Assembly: GCA_930367205.1 (NCBI GenBank)
Contig: OV884011.1
Coordinates: 36,097,754-36,161,753 of the forward strand
Source of the DNA: Acanthosoma haemorrhoidale
Taxonomy: Eukaryota; Arthropoda; Insecta; Hemiptera; Acanthosomatidae
Direction: 5' to 3'
Length of the DNA: 64,000 nucleotides
This document shows, piece after piece, positions 54,504 to 64,000 of this stretch. The notes beneath the pieces are model-generated. The model had not been told where the DNA came from. It searched no databases and saw only the letters and a list, made by a program, of their open reading frames with translations. Each line of letters begins with the position of its first letter. Within the stretch, counting starts at the first letter, position 1. The position numbers and the translations under genes were made by a program.

Positions 54504-57390
54504 AACACTTTTTTAATTTTTAATATCCTTTTTCTACACATTTTTTTTTGTTATTTTATTTCTTGATATTTTTAAAAATATTTTACAAAGTAATGATAAT
54601 TGATGATTGAAAATATCAAGCAGTTATAATAAGAATAATTTACACTCATGTAAATCCTTTAATAAAATAAAGGAAATTCTATGATATAAATTGTTAAAAA
54701 TTTATCAGCTTAAATAATTTAGTAGGAAATACATTTCAAATTGTATTGCACAAATAAATTTTGTTGTTGTAGTTATTGCTTTTATAATACTTTATTTCTC
54801 TCTATTTCAATTAAAGATAATTTCCTACAAGTGATTTCTATTTTTTTAATCTATAGTCATATGAGAAAATTGCTCAAGAAATGTGAGTTAAAAGCCTTTA
54901 TCCAAAGAAGAAAGAATTACAAGTACAACAATTACCGATAAAGAGCTCAACAGAAAACATTTTTAGTAATTAATTATTATTTATGCTTTTTCATGGAGCT
55001 GCTTGGGGCCATAGACCAATGAGCGCGTAATGTGAGGGTTTACAGGTACTGGTAAATAAAGCAAACAGAGGCAAAGGAGCCAGTGTCTTCATAAAATATT
55101 AAAAGATAATCAAACAAAGATGTTTCTTAAAAATTCTAATGTATAAAAGCTTTTTGTAACTAAACTATCGTTATCAAGGCAATGCCAAAGCAAAAAAAAA
55201 TATATGAAAATGTTACATTTACGCTTTTATTCTCTTGTGGTATATTTAAACATCACTGCTGGTTTTCATTAGAAGAAAGCCATATTTTATTAAAAACAAT
55301 GTATTATTTAACTATAAGTAGTCCGTGAGATTTAAAATAAAGACATCTTTCTTTTTTAATGGAAATAAACATGCCTTTTCACTGTATTGCTAATTTAATG
55401 ATCACATAAAAATGAATCGCTGTCAGGTTATACTGTAGTATCAAAATGTAGTGAGTTTCTAATTTTAAACCTATTTAATTAAAAATTGACAACTGGATAA
55501 ATAAGCATATTTTTGTAAGAAAAAATTATGGATATTTGAAGCAAGTTGTTAGTTCAACAAAATAAAGTGGAATGTTAAGTGAAAATATTGATTCATTAAT
55601 CAGGTGCTGCCAATATTGAGTTATTGAGGCCGATTATAATTTCATCCATGAGTGTAGACACTTCTCAACTAAATTTTTAAAGAACTGAACATGATTGGTT
55701 CCTTTCTAGTACACTAAGAATGAAACATCTTACGGTTTTTAATTACTACAAGGAAATCTACAATAAACGTTTCTTTGAGTATTAATATTAGATGGATGTT
55801 TATCCTCCATGTTGCCCAAAGTAACTATTACCTGAAAATGGACATAAAACCTAACTTCATAAAGTAAGCTAAAAAAAAAATAACCTTCTTGTCTGGCTCT
55901 AGTCAAGTATTACAGATTAGTAGTAGTAAAATTATAGCATTAATTATTTTATACTAAGATAATACTTTTCTGCTTTATACTTATAATTATAATTACGTGA
56001 CTTAAAAATATTTTTTCATAAAATATGCATTTACATGCTCTTGTGGCATTTAGAAAGGTTGCAGTTTTATTATTCTTAGTATTAATTAAATAAAGTGGGA
56101 ATGACAACATTTTTGGTTGTTTTTAATAGGTCACATCTGTGAGGAAGAAATAATAATGTTAATGTGTAAGTTGTAGAAATCAATGTTAAATTTGATTCAT
56201 ATTTGCCAAAACTAGCACTAGTGAAAGGAAATTAAGTGATACTAATCATACATAATTATTTTCACACTTAATTATATATTCTAAGAAATCATGAATTCTT
56301 TTAAACCTCATAAATTCAATTTTCTTTTTTACCTATAAACTTAACAGTTCATTAAAGTTTTGCATGACCATATCTGACAATAAATTATACTAATTTTGAT
56401 ATCATAGTTGTGAAGGAAATTAAAAATATAGTGTACATTCCTGAATAAGAATTGGCGAGGTCCAATAAAAAACAGGTAAGGTGTTGGGTACAGGGCTATT
56501 TGGGCACCCCCTCAATATTTTTTTAAATGGTGGATAGAGAGAATTTTCGAACTACATGTGGCAACATTGGACATGCATTCCCTCCAAAACTTCAATCTGA
56601 CATACATTGGCGATCTCCAGGTATAGGTAATAAAAGATGAAACTGATTTTGTAGGTGATAAATTGAGACACCACTTTCTTCAAGTTATTCTGGTGAGTGT
56701 AATTTTATAATTACAATAAAAATAACAAAATCTTTTCCAAGGCTAAAGTAAGTAGATTTAATTTCCATTTGACAGAAATTGATTAAGAACAATTGCTTAC
56801 TAAGTCTTGGGGAACTGTGTGCATGAAAGGTTTAACTTGCTTAGATTAAGTTAACCCTGCAGTCCCTTGTCAAACAGTTATGTTGTAGTAACTTAACTAC
56901 ACATCGTTTTTGGGCACTGCACTTAACTTTTTCACGTTAACTTAAAATGTTTTTTTTAACAAAGAATTAATTCTATTAGGTTTTTTTATGAATTCTAAAA
57001 CTGCTTCTCCCCCACAATTCGAAGGGTGAAATGTACTCTTTTGAGTTGGAAAGAGTCATCTAGTAGCCTTTGTTGCTAGTATAGGAGTGCTGAGTTTATC
57101 TGTGGATGCAACACGAAGAAAATATTTTTCCTCCAAGTGTTGTGTATCAATAAAAAAAAAAAATTGGATTGTGATAGAAGTTAAAGGTAGCTTTTTAACA
57201 TGGTTTGTCTACTCAAGAGAGTAGGTATGTACCTCCTAATATAAGTTAAGTACCCATCCAGAAGTTTATGTTAGGTGGTTCAGGATAATGGCAAAGTACC
57301 ATTGTCTGTGTCTGCCCCGAAACCTCTTATAAAATGTACAATGTTACATTAGTGTTAAGTCACATTAATACTTTGTCTTTCTTCCTATCG
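54504..57390. other. AT-rich intergenic DNA after nudC
   Basis: No gene, known repeat or RNA gene recognised. Confidence 0.45.
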
Positions 57391-57394
57391 CACA

Positions 57395-57780
57395 GTTTTG
57401 CTCTTCATCAACCCATTCCTGCTAAAGTCCAGACCTATCTAGGGCTTATATTAGACAATTGAGTCACGTGGGCCACCCACACCACTTCCAACAACAGGTA
57501 ACTAACTGGCTAATTCTTTGCCTGTACTTCAACCTACCTGGTTCTACGGAATAGAAGTGTGGGGGAGTGCCAATCTCTCAAATCGTCACATCCAGTCCCT
57601 GCAATCCAGAATCCTTCCCTAGATAGCTGATGATCTATGTTAACAACTGCTTCCTACACTCTGACCTCAACATACCTTTTTCATCAAATGAAATTGAAGT
57701 GTATGCTCTATTTTCCCATCTCACCCCCGGTAATCAGGAACAACACCTAAAGCGAATGAGCCTTAGTGAGCTTATTCAAA
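57395..57780 (+). pseudogene. jockey-like non-LTR retrotransposon RT fragment
   Basis: Broken frames give TYLGLILDN, then TWFYGIEVWGSANLSNRHIQ and, after a stop and frameshift, YVNNCFLHSDLNIPFSSNEI. These match the C-terminal RT region of jockey-clade LINEs (YLGL, YGIxLWG, LHxDLxIP). It is a dead fragment. Confidence 0.75.
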
Positions 57781-58668
57781 GTAATTATTATTGTGTGGCA
57801 AGTGGAATGGTTTGGCTAATGAACTATTCTCCCCTAAAAAGTAACATTGTAGTGTTACCTAAATATTGCTTATAATACTGTTTATATAAAGTACGGTGTA
57901 CACAATCTGCAGTGTGATTATTTGCATGATTAAATATCTCTTTTAAATAAAATTAACTCAGTGTAAAGCCCAAAAGAGTAGTTAGAGGAGTCACAGAATC
58001 TACCTATTGTTGGACCTGTGTATACAGCCCGAACAGGAAGAGGAGCATAAGGGGAAACCAGGATTGGCTGGATATCGAAGTGAAAATTGTGAAATCGATC
58101 ACTAGTGGTCTAAATTTAGCAATGGCTCAGATCTCCTATGGAGAAAGGGTTCGTTCCAGGTTCAAAGTTCTGTGTGGGAGGGACGCAGAGACCCACCCGG
58201 ATGCAGTTCCTAGAATAACCGGACGCGCCGTTGCTTTTATCATAGTTTGTCGTTGTTGGAACTACTAGTAAAGTAGTATCCGGTTCTAGATAAATGTAGT
58301 TAAGAAAAATGTTATAATTATGCAATTACTTGTATTGCTTTTCACTTAAAGGAGTCTTATGCCATTAAGAATGCTATTTAGCCTTTAAAGGTTAATTTTT
58401 ATTCAAAATTTAAAGCTTTGACACTACGTTTAGGCGACGAAAGGACTTCACTTTTCCACTGTTGGTACACTCCAGCATTGACGAATGTGCTCGTTGAATG
58501 AAAATATATTCTGTTGAGGACGGAAAGTATTATTCACGACTCATAAAAGTCAGCAGCAATGAATGAAATTACCCATTAATTAATTCTACGTTCTCAACTA
58601 ATATATTCTAATTACGTACGCTTCCAGTTAACCCATACTGGAATTATTATTGGTCGATGTTTTTTTAT

Positions 58669-58774
58669 AGAGTTATATTATATTATACTATATTATAATT
58701 TTATTAGTAATATATAAATTATAGTTTATATATAATATAATATATAAATTATAATTTATATATATATATATATA
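58669..58774. repeat. AT-only low-complexity run at the insertion edge
   Basis: An almost pure A/T stretch ends in a run of TA dinucleotides and directly borders the 5' LTR of the following element. Confidence 0.85.
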
Positions 58775-58954
58775 AGTTAGCTGAGGAGTCTACTATGAGG
58801 AGATAACATAGGTAAGACTCCCCAGCTAATCCTCTCAAGGCATTAGCCAAACTATATATAGAAGTAAAGAAGATAAATAAAGCTCATTCTCAACTTAGCT
58901 CTCGTGTCAGTCATTACCTATTCCCCTTTTTAGTCTCTGATTTCAGTCTATCAT
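58775..58954 (+). repeat. 5' LTR (about 180 bp)
   Basis: The start AGTTAGCTGAGG is shared with the 3' copy at 63,898. It contains TATATATA (58,853-58,860) and AATAAA (58,876-58,881). The end is placed just before the primer-binding site and is uncertain by a few bases. A 14-base inverted repeat near its start is listed separately. Confidence 0.85.
58777..58829 (+). repeat. Inverted repeat (hairpin) at the LTR start
   Basis: TTAGCTGAGGAGTC (58,777-58,790) and GACTCCCCAGCTAA (58,816-58,829) pair at 13 of 14 positions around a 25-base spacer. The same structure is at 63,900-63,952 in the 3' LTR. Confidence 0.85.
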
Positions 58955-58957
58955 AAG

Positions 58958-58975
58958 TGGTGCCGAAACCCGGGA
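58958..58975 (+). other. Primer-binding site
   Basis: TGGTGCCGAAACCCGGGA follows the LTR. The TGG start pairs with a tRNA CCA end. I leave the tRNA unassigned. Confidence 0.8.
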
Positions 58976-59033
58976 AGTGTTATCGTTGCCGTAAAGTTAT
59001 CGGTTCGTGAATTGTTTCTCTCTCGATTACGGG

Positions 59034-60209
59034 ATGCCGGAGGGAGTGCTCAGGCCAGCGGTGCTCAACGCAGCAGCGGACATACCGCAACTGCCTCAAA
59101 CGACCATGGCGGCCGCTCATGCCAACACCATGGCATGGATGAAGATCCAGGAGATCTCAGCACAAAATGTGAGGACAGCAATCTCCGATCTAGAGAGGTT
59201 TTCCGGTGAAACAGGAGAGCTGAATCACTTCCTGAAGGGAGGGGACAGGGTAATGGTACGGCTAGAGCGCAAGCGAGCGGAGGATCTCATTACGGAAGGG
59301 GATGCCGAGTCGCTGAGGGCAGCTCTAGTGTGCAGGGTGAAGAGGAGCATCCTAAACATGATTCAGGCGGACGAGGAGACCCCATGGATGGCCATAAAGG
59401 AACGGCTGAAGAAGGCGTTCGGAGGGGGACGGTGGACACCTGAGGAAGACATTTTTAAGATGTTTCGGGAGACCAAGAAGTCCCACCAGACAAATGGACA
59501 CTACGCCGGAAATCTCCTAGCGAAGTATAACAACATCACAGAGAAGATGAGGGAGTCGGTAAGCGCGCCTGAGGTGGAGGCACGGATGGCGTTCCTGTCG
59601 ACTATATTAAAAGTTCAGTTGGCAAAGGAGACGGGAAAGAAGGAGGGATTCCCGAGAGAACGCGCGTTCCTGGAGTGTGCCCAGGAGATGGTGGACGCCA
59701 GCGCCAGGGAGGAGGAAGGCGCGGGATACGAACGAGACGTGAGTTGGAAGAGAGTCACGTACAGAAGGAGCCCGCCAAGACAGAGTGGACACAGCCGGGG
59801 AATGGAAAGGCGGACCGGCAGAGGACAAGACGAGAGGAGGAGGAAGCAGGAAGGCAGGTGCTTCGAATGCAATCGTCCGGGACACGTAGCAGCTCAGTGC
59901 GGCCAGGTAAAATGCTTCGAATGCGGGAGACAAGGGCATATGGCCAGGAATTGCCCTAGACGTAATACCCGAGGCGACAGGAGGGGATTCCGGCCGGAAC
60001 CTATGGAGGTGAACCAGCAGGAGTGGACCCCACGGAGACAAGCTGGACGAGCCGCGACCCCCTACTCAAGCGGAGAGTCTTCAGGAGACGAAAGCGGTCG
60101 GTCGGAGCGCAGCGCCCCGACGTTGAGACACGAGGTAAGTGGGGGGGAACCGTGGAAAGGGGGGCCCTCGGGAGCCGAGGTGGTAAGGGGAAATAGGCGG
60201 GACGAATGA
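59034..60209 (+). CDS. Gag protein (391 aa)
   Basis: ATG at 59,034 is the first in the frame after the primer-binding site. The N-terminal two thirds are helical and charged, and the C-terminus has two perfect CX2CX4HX4C zinc knuckles (CFECNRPGHVAAQC and CFECGRQGHMARNC). Gag forms the particle and binds the element RNA. The frame ends at TGA 60,207. The pol frame lies one base ahead (+1) and is open from 60,187, so the two overlap by 23 bases. Confidence 0.93.
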   Translation: MPEGVLRPAVLNAAADIPQLPQTTMAAAHANTMAWMKIQEISAQNVRTAISDLERFSGETGELNHFLKGGDRVMVRLERKRAEDLITEGDAESLRAALVCRVKRSILNMIQADEETPWMAIKERLKKAFGGGRWTPEEDIFKMFRETKKSHQTNGHYAGNLLAKYNNITEKMRESVSAPEVEARMAFLSTILKVQLAKETGKKEGFPRERAFLECAQEMVDASAREEEGAGYERDVSWKRVTYRRSPPRQSGHSRGMERRTGRGQDERRRKQEGRCFECNRPGHVAAQCGQVKCFECGRQGHMARNCPRRNTRGDRRGFRPEPMEVNQQEWTPRRQAGRAATPYSSGESSGDESGRSERSAPTLRHEVSGGEPWKGGPSGAEVVRGNRRDE

Positions 60210-60310
60210 GGGTGCGATTTGGGGGGGGGGCAACCGGGCGTGCGTATTGGAAATAAACAACGGCGAAAAGGGGGCAAAGGGATTTAGGTTGCCCGTGGCG
60301 AGGGGGGGGG
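60141..60310 (+). promoter_or_regulatory. G-run cluster at the gag-pol junction
   Basis: Sense-strand G-runs lie at 60,141-60,147 (7 G), 60,159-60,164 (6), 60,187-60,190 (4), 60,221-60,230 (10), 60,270-60,274 (5) and 60,302-60,310 (9). They surround the 23-base overlap of the gag and pol frames and could fold into a G-quadruplex in the RNA. A stimulatory role in frameshifting is inference. Confidence 0.5.
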
Positions 60311-63300
60311 CGTCCGGAATTCGGTTTTTAATCGATACGGGGAGCACCCACTCGCTGGTAAGTGAAAGAGGGGCGAGGGAACTGGGAATCTGGGACAGTC
60401 GGAAAACGTGCAAGTGCGCCATAACCACAGTAAGCGGAAGGTGTGGAACGGGCGGGGAAGCACAATTGAGCCTTCGCGAGATCGCTGGGCGCGAAGAGAA
60501 GGTCACGGCGCACATTATGAAAACGTTGGCCGAGAATTACGACCTAATAGTGGGGTGTGACATATTACAGAGGGTGGGGATGAAACTGAAGGTCCGTAAT
60601 CAGAAGTGGGAGTGCCCACTAGGGAAGCGCAAGTATAATATAGTCACGGGACGGCGAGAAGAGGGGGTGAGAGTCGGAGCAGCCGGATGCACACGCGACG
60701 CGGTGAGTCGACTAGTAGAGGCGAACGGGGATCTATTCCACCGGGAAGCGGACAGACTACCTACTACGGGGAGGACGGAACATAGGATACCTGTGAAGTC
60801 GGAGACGCCGGTGTACGTCAAGGAGAGGCGCTATCCCCAGGCAATGAGGGAGGTTATAAGGGGGCAGCTCGGGGAACTCCTAGAGCAGGGTATTATAAGA
60901 CCAAGTAACTCGCCCTACAATAGTCCGCTGTGGGTCGTGGAAAAGAGGAGCGGAGGCGATCAGAAACATTATCGGGTAGTAGTGGACTATCGTAAGCTGA
61001 ACGAGGTCACGGTGGACGAGAGGTACCCGCTCCCGAGGATTGAGGATATACTCGATCGCCTGTCGGGAGCGACGGTGTTCAGTACTCTGGACCTCAAGAG
61101 CGGGTATCATCAGGTTAGGATGGCAGACGAGGACGTTGGGAAGACGGCGTTCTCTTGGGAGCGAGGGCATTACGAGTTCGTGAGAATGCCTTTCGGTCTG
61201 AAGGGGGCCCCGCTAACTTTCCAGCGTCTTATGGACGAACTCCAGACGGGGCTGGGCGAGGACTTCTCTCAGGTGTATATGGACGACCTAATAGTGTTCA
61301 GTAAGACCGAACAGGAACATGTCCAGCACCTGAGCCGAGTCCTCGCCAGGGTGAGGGAGTTCGGATTCAAGCTGTCACGGGAGAAGTCCAGGTTCGGGTT
61401 GGGGGAGATTAAGTTTTTGGGCTACACCATCTCGCGGGACGGGGTACGACCAGATCCGGAGAGGGTACGGGCAATACAGGAGGCACCCTTCCCCAAGAAT
61501 GCGCGGGGCGTTCGTAGGTTCCTGGGGATGATCAACTATTATAGGAAGTTCATCCCCGGGATCGCGGAGCTCACGAACTCGCTAACGGAGCTACTCAGGA
61601 AGGGACGGAGGTTCCGGTTGGGGCCGGAGCAGATCGAGAGTATCGGGAAATGCCGCGACGTACTCACACAGAAGCCTCTGTTGATGTTCCCGGACTTCGG
61701 GAAGACATTCCGTGTCACGACGGATGCAAGCGCGATCGCGTTAGGGGCGGTCCTGTCGCAGGACACTGGAGGGGGGGAAAGACCCATCGCATATGCGGGC
61801 CGACAACTGAACGGGGCCGAGACGCGATACAGCGCCATAGAGCGAGAACTGTTGGCGATCGTGTGGGCAGTGGAGTACTTCCGACCCTACTTGTATGGCA
61901 GAGCGTTCGAGCTCTATACAGACCACAAGCCGCTGGTATATCTGGGAACCCTAAAGGAGTCGTCGGCAAGGGTGGCTAGATGGAAGGAGCGACTAGCCGC
62001 GTATAACTTCAAGATAATGCATAAAAAGGGGACAGAAAACGCCGTCGCAGATTGGCTGTCCAGGGAGCTAGTGGCGAACGCGCTAGAAGGAGAAGAGGGG
62101 CAGGAGGAACCGTTCGCGGTACGGTACCTACGGGAGTGGGCCGAGAGCGGACCGGAAATTCCCCTAGTCCAAAGGGATCGCGTACAGGTAGAGACCCCGC
62201 CCGAACGACCGCCAGACCTACCCGAGCTGGACGAAATGGTTAACGACAAGAAGAGGCAGATCATCCTCAAGTCGAAACGGGAGCCGGGGATCGAAACTCG
62301 GGCCAGCGTATACGCGGGACTGTCCACGGTAACGGTTAGGGCACAGGCCACGATCAAAGACGCGGAGCTAGAGCGGACCATCGAGGAGTGCACAACGCCG
62401 GGTCAGACCTGCCACATATTCATCGGCAATCGGGGGCTAGCCGATAAGGTCAAGCGTCTGTGGAGGCAAGAACGCATAGGGGTGGGTTATACGCTCGTTA
62501 GGTGCCTTAGGCAGGTGGAGACCGTCACCGAAACCGAGGCACAAGCTAAAGTAGTGAGAGATTACCACATAGGCAAAACGAACCACCGCGGGATCGAGGA
62601 GACGCTCCGGGCACTAAGGCGGGCATATTTCTGGGCGAATATGGGTCGGACTGTCAGGGAAGCTGTCGCGCGGTGTGAAACGTGCCAGCAAGCAAAATAT
62701 GACCGACAACCCCCCGTAGCAGAACAGACGACCACGGAGACAGCCGAGGAACCCCTGAGGATCGTGCAGGCTGACCTATACAGTAACGAGGGTCAGTCCT
62801 GGCTAACAATGTTAGATACTTTTAGCAAAATTGCGATGGCTTATCCCGTAGAAGCCAAGACGCCCGAGGTAGTATGGGAAGGGGTGCTTCAGTGGTGTGG
62901 TACGTACGGGGTCCCCGACACGATCGTGTCGGACTCAGGGCGAGAGTTCGACAACGAGTGGATTAGGGAACAGAGCAAGGAGTTAGGGTTCAGCTGGCGG
63001 CGGAACACCCCCCACCACATAAAGGGGAGGGGCGCAGTGGAGCGACTCCACAGCACGCTGGGGGAACACCTGCGACTGTTTAGGCTCGGGCGACAGCTAG
63101 ACTCGTACGCGGCAATGCCGCGCGCGGTGGTGGCATACAACCACAGCATACACGCGGCGACGGGGCTATCACCAGTCGAGATTGTGTTCGGTCAAAGACG
63201 ACGGGATCGGGGGGACCTAGTGACAACTCATAACGTGGGGTTGCGGAGGCAATTGGGGGAAGCGCGCAACGAACGCCGGGCGATGTGGGGGAAGGTCCGA

Positions 63301-63633
63301 GAACGTATCATCAGGGAAAAACAGACTCGGGTAGACAGAGCGAACACCAGACCTCGGATAGTTGGCGCCGGCTCGATCGCACTGGGGATCACCGTCTACC
63401 GCAGACTGAGAACAGCTCGTAAGAAGAGTGCCGCGCGGTACGAGGGGCCGTACATAGTGGTGGCAATCAGGGAACATAGTTTGTACACGATCCGGGATGT
63501 AAGTCACCCTTTCCGTTCACGTACCGTCCATGTAGAGGAACTTAAGGTACCATCGACAGGGACTCGGCGAACGACGAGGGGCGGCGGCCCGACCGACACA
63601 CCACGCTGCCCGAACGGGCAGACTCTTGTATAA
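60187..63633 (+). CDS. Pol polyprotein: protease, RT, RNase H, integrase
   Basis: The frame is open from 60,187, with no ATG near its start, which implies fusion to gag by frameshifting. In order: protease with intact FLIDTGSTHSLVS; RT with STLDLKSGYHQV, MPFGLKGAPLTFQ and catalytic YMDDLIV; RNase H with TDASAIALGAVL and TENAVADWLSRE; integrase zinc finger (HIGKTNHRGIEE, CETCQQAK); core with D in VQADLY, D in VSDSGREFD and E in GAVERLHSTL. All key residues are present over about 1,148 codons. It makes and integrates the DNA copy. Confidence 0.95.
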   Translation, partial: GEIGGTNEGAIWGGGNRACVLEINNGEKGAKGFRLPVARGGASGIRFLIDTGSTHSLVSERGARELGIWDSRKTCKCAITTVSGRCGTGGEAQLSLREIAGREEKVTAHIMKTLAENYDLIVGCDILQRVGMKLKVRNQKWECPLGKRKYNIVTGRREEGVRVGAAGCTRDAVSRLVEANGDLFHREADRLPTTGRTEHRIPVKSETPVYVKERRYPQAMREVIRGQLGELLEQGIIRPSNSPYNSPLWVVEKRSGGDQKHYRVVVDYRKLNEVTVDERYPLPRIEDILDRLSGATVFSTLDLKSGYHQVRMADEDVGKTAFSWERGHYEFVRMPFGLKGAPLTFQRLMDELQTGLGEDFSQVYMDDLIVFSKTEQEHVQHLSRVLARVREFGFKLSREKSRFGLGEIKFLGYTISRDGVRPDPERVRAIQEAPFPKNARGVRRFLGMINYYRKFIPGIAELTNSLTELLRKGRRFRLGPEQIESIGKCRDVLTQKPLLMFPDFGKTFRVTTDASAIALGAVLSQDTGGGERPIAYAGRQLNGAETRYSAIERELLAIVWAVEYFRPYLYGRAFELYTDHKPLVYLGTLKESSARVARWKERLAAYNFKIMHKKGTENAVADWLSRELVANALEGEEGQEEPFAVRYLREWAESGPEIPLVQRDRVQVETPPERPPDLPELDEMVNDKKRQIILKSKREPGIETRASVYAGLSTVTVRAQATIKDAELERTIEECTTPGQTCHIFIGNRGLADKVKRLWRQERIGVGYTLVRCLRQVETVTETEAQAKVVRDYHIGKTNHRGIEETLRALRRAYFWANMGRTVREAVARCETCQQAKYDRQPPVAEQTTTETAEEPLRIVQADLYSNEGQSWLTMLDTFSKIAMAYPVEAKTPEVVWEGVLQWCGTYGVPDTIVSDSGREFDNEWIREQSKELGFSWRRNTPHHIKGRGAVERLHSTLGEHLRLFRLGRQLDSYAAMPRAVVAYNHSIHAATGLSPVEIVFGQRRRDRGDLVTTHNVGLRRQLGEARNERRAMWGKVRERIIREKQTRVDRANTRPRIVGAGSIALGITVYRRLRTARKKSAARYEGPYIVVAIREHSLYTIRDVSHPFRSRTVHVEELKVPSTGTRRTTRGGGPTDTPRCPNGQTLV

Positions 63634-63885
63634 TGAATAGTATCTAAGTATTTAAACAATGTAAAAATAAAACCAACCCAGATTGTTGCTCAATGATATC
63701 ATATGTACTATACCAGCTTGACTATTGTTATTGAAGAATTGTATGTGTTAGATCAAGCCACTGTGGGCAATTAATTGTATTGTAAGGACTCTATTGAAGT
63801 GACTTGTTTATTGATGTTACTATGTATACTATTGAGGATTATGTTCTGTTGTGTTTCAATTGTTGGAGTTCCTAAGTGCCAGGAA
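63634..63885 (+). other. 3' untranslated part of the element
   Basis: About 250 AT-rich bases between the pol stop and the polypurine tract. No env-like frame is present. Confidence 0.7.
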
Positions 63886-63897
63886 CTGGAGGGGGGG
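63886..63897 (+). other. Polypurine tract
   Basis: A G-rich purine run (GGAGGGGGGG) ends directly at the 3' LTR, as needed for plus-strand priming. Confidence 0.8.
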
Positions 63898-64000
63898 AGT
63901 TAGCTGAGGAGTCTACTATGAGGAGATAACATAGGTAAGACTCCCCAGCTAATCCTCTCAAGGCATTAGCCAAACTATATATAGAAGTAAAGAAGATAAA
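63898..64000 (+). repeat. 3' LTR (first 103 bp)
   Basis: It matches the first 103 bases of the 5' LTR (58,775-58,877) without a difference. The rest lies beyond the window. Confidence 0.93.

Larger units (their letters stand above)
58775..64000 (+). mobile_element. Young Ty3-type LTR retrotransposon, 3' LTR cut by window end
   Basis: Order: 5' LTR, primer-binding site, gag, pol, polypurine tract, 3' LTR. All coding domains appear intact, there is no env, and the visible parts of the two LTRs are identical. It is an autonomous copy by appearance. Its coding DNA is visibly GC-rich compared with the host DNA around it. Confidence 0.95.

Noticed and set aside
59607..63507. Many open frames opposite or offset to gag and pol of the 58.8-kb element
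   Set aside because: Long GC-rich coding DNA produces such shadows. None shows a recognised domain.
63634..63885. An env gene downstream of pol in the young Ty3 element
   Set aside because: Only about 250 AT-rich bases separate pol from the polypurine tract, with no open frame.

Overview
This is an AT-rich animal (insect-like) nuclear window. The evidence is spliced genes with GT-AG introns, AATAAA poly(A) signals, and many insect-type transposons: Ty3-type LTR elements, mariner, piggyBac, Tigger/pogo, hAT and non-LTR fragments. The density and mix of elements would fit a hemipteran genome, but the order is an inference only.

Layout. 1-6,463 is a nested pair of LTR retrotransposons: a plus-strand Mag-like Ty3 element whose 148-bp 3' LTR (3,472-3,619) sits inside the reverse transcriptase of a minus-strand element (3,620-6,463). 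6,465-11,814 holds broken repeats: a stop-riddled gene fragment, a foldback element at 7,723-8,425 and an internally deleted mariner-like transposase. 12,680-14,918 is a C2H2 zinc-finger gene, with three exons assembled here and the 5' end missing. 16.3-19.4 kb is LTR-like repeats and a LINE scrap. 26,709 to 19,647 (minus) is a four-exon gene for a 376-aa protein with four double-stranded-RNA-binding domains; its introns are full of transposons, including a Tigger copy split by a solo LTR with a perfect 5-bp target duplication. The first exon and upstream region of that gene are duplicated about 4 kb away (30,618-31,191). 28.0-32.9 kb holds hAT and Tigger remnants and two more copies of the same solo-LTR family.

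33,330-54,353 (plus) is the host gene nudC (dynein/Hsp90 co-chaperone family), reconstructed as seven coding exons giving 311 aa. Its very long introns hold a mariner with one internal stop, four LTR-like repeats, a mariner fragment, a piggyBac remnant and, on the opposite strand, two GC-rich exons of an unidentified membrane protein (about 49.0-50.0 kb). 54.4-58.77 kb is mostly AT-rich DNA with a jockey-like reverse transcriptase scrap.

58,775-64,000 is a young, apparently intact Ty3-type retrotransposon with open gag and pol, a primer-binding site, a polypurine tract, and LTR copies identical over the 103 bp visible at the right edge. Its coding DNA is visibly more GC-rich than its surroundings, and its gag-pol junction lies in a cluster of G-runs.

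Most of the window is transposon-derived. Four host genes are supported: the zinc-finger gene, the multi-dsRBD gene, nudC and the nested membrane-protein gene. Exon boundaries were read by hand from splice signals and reading-frame continuity, so transcript evidence would be decisive.
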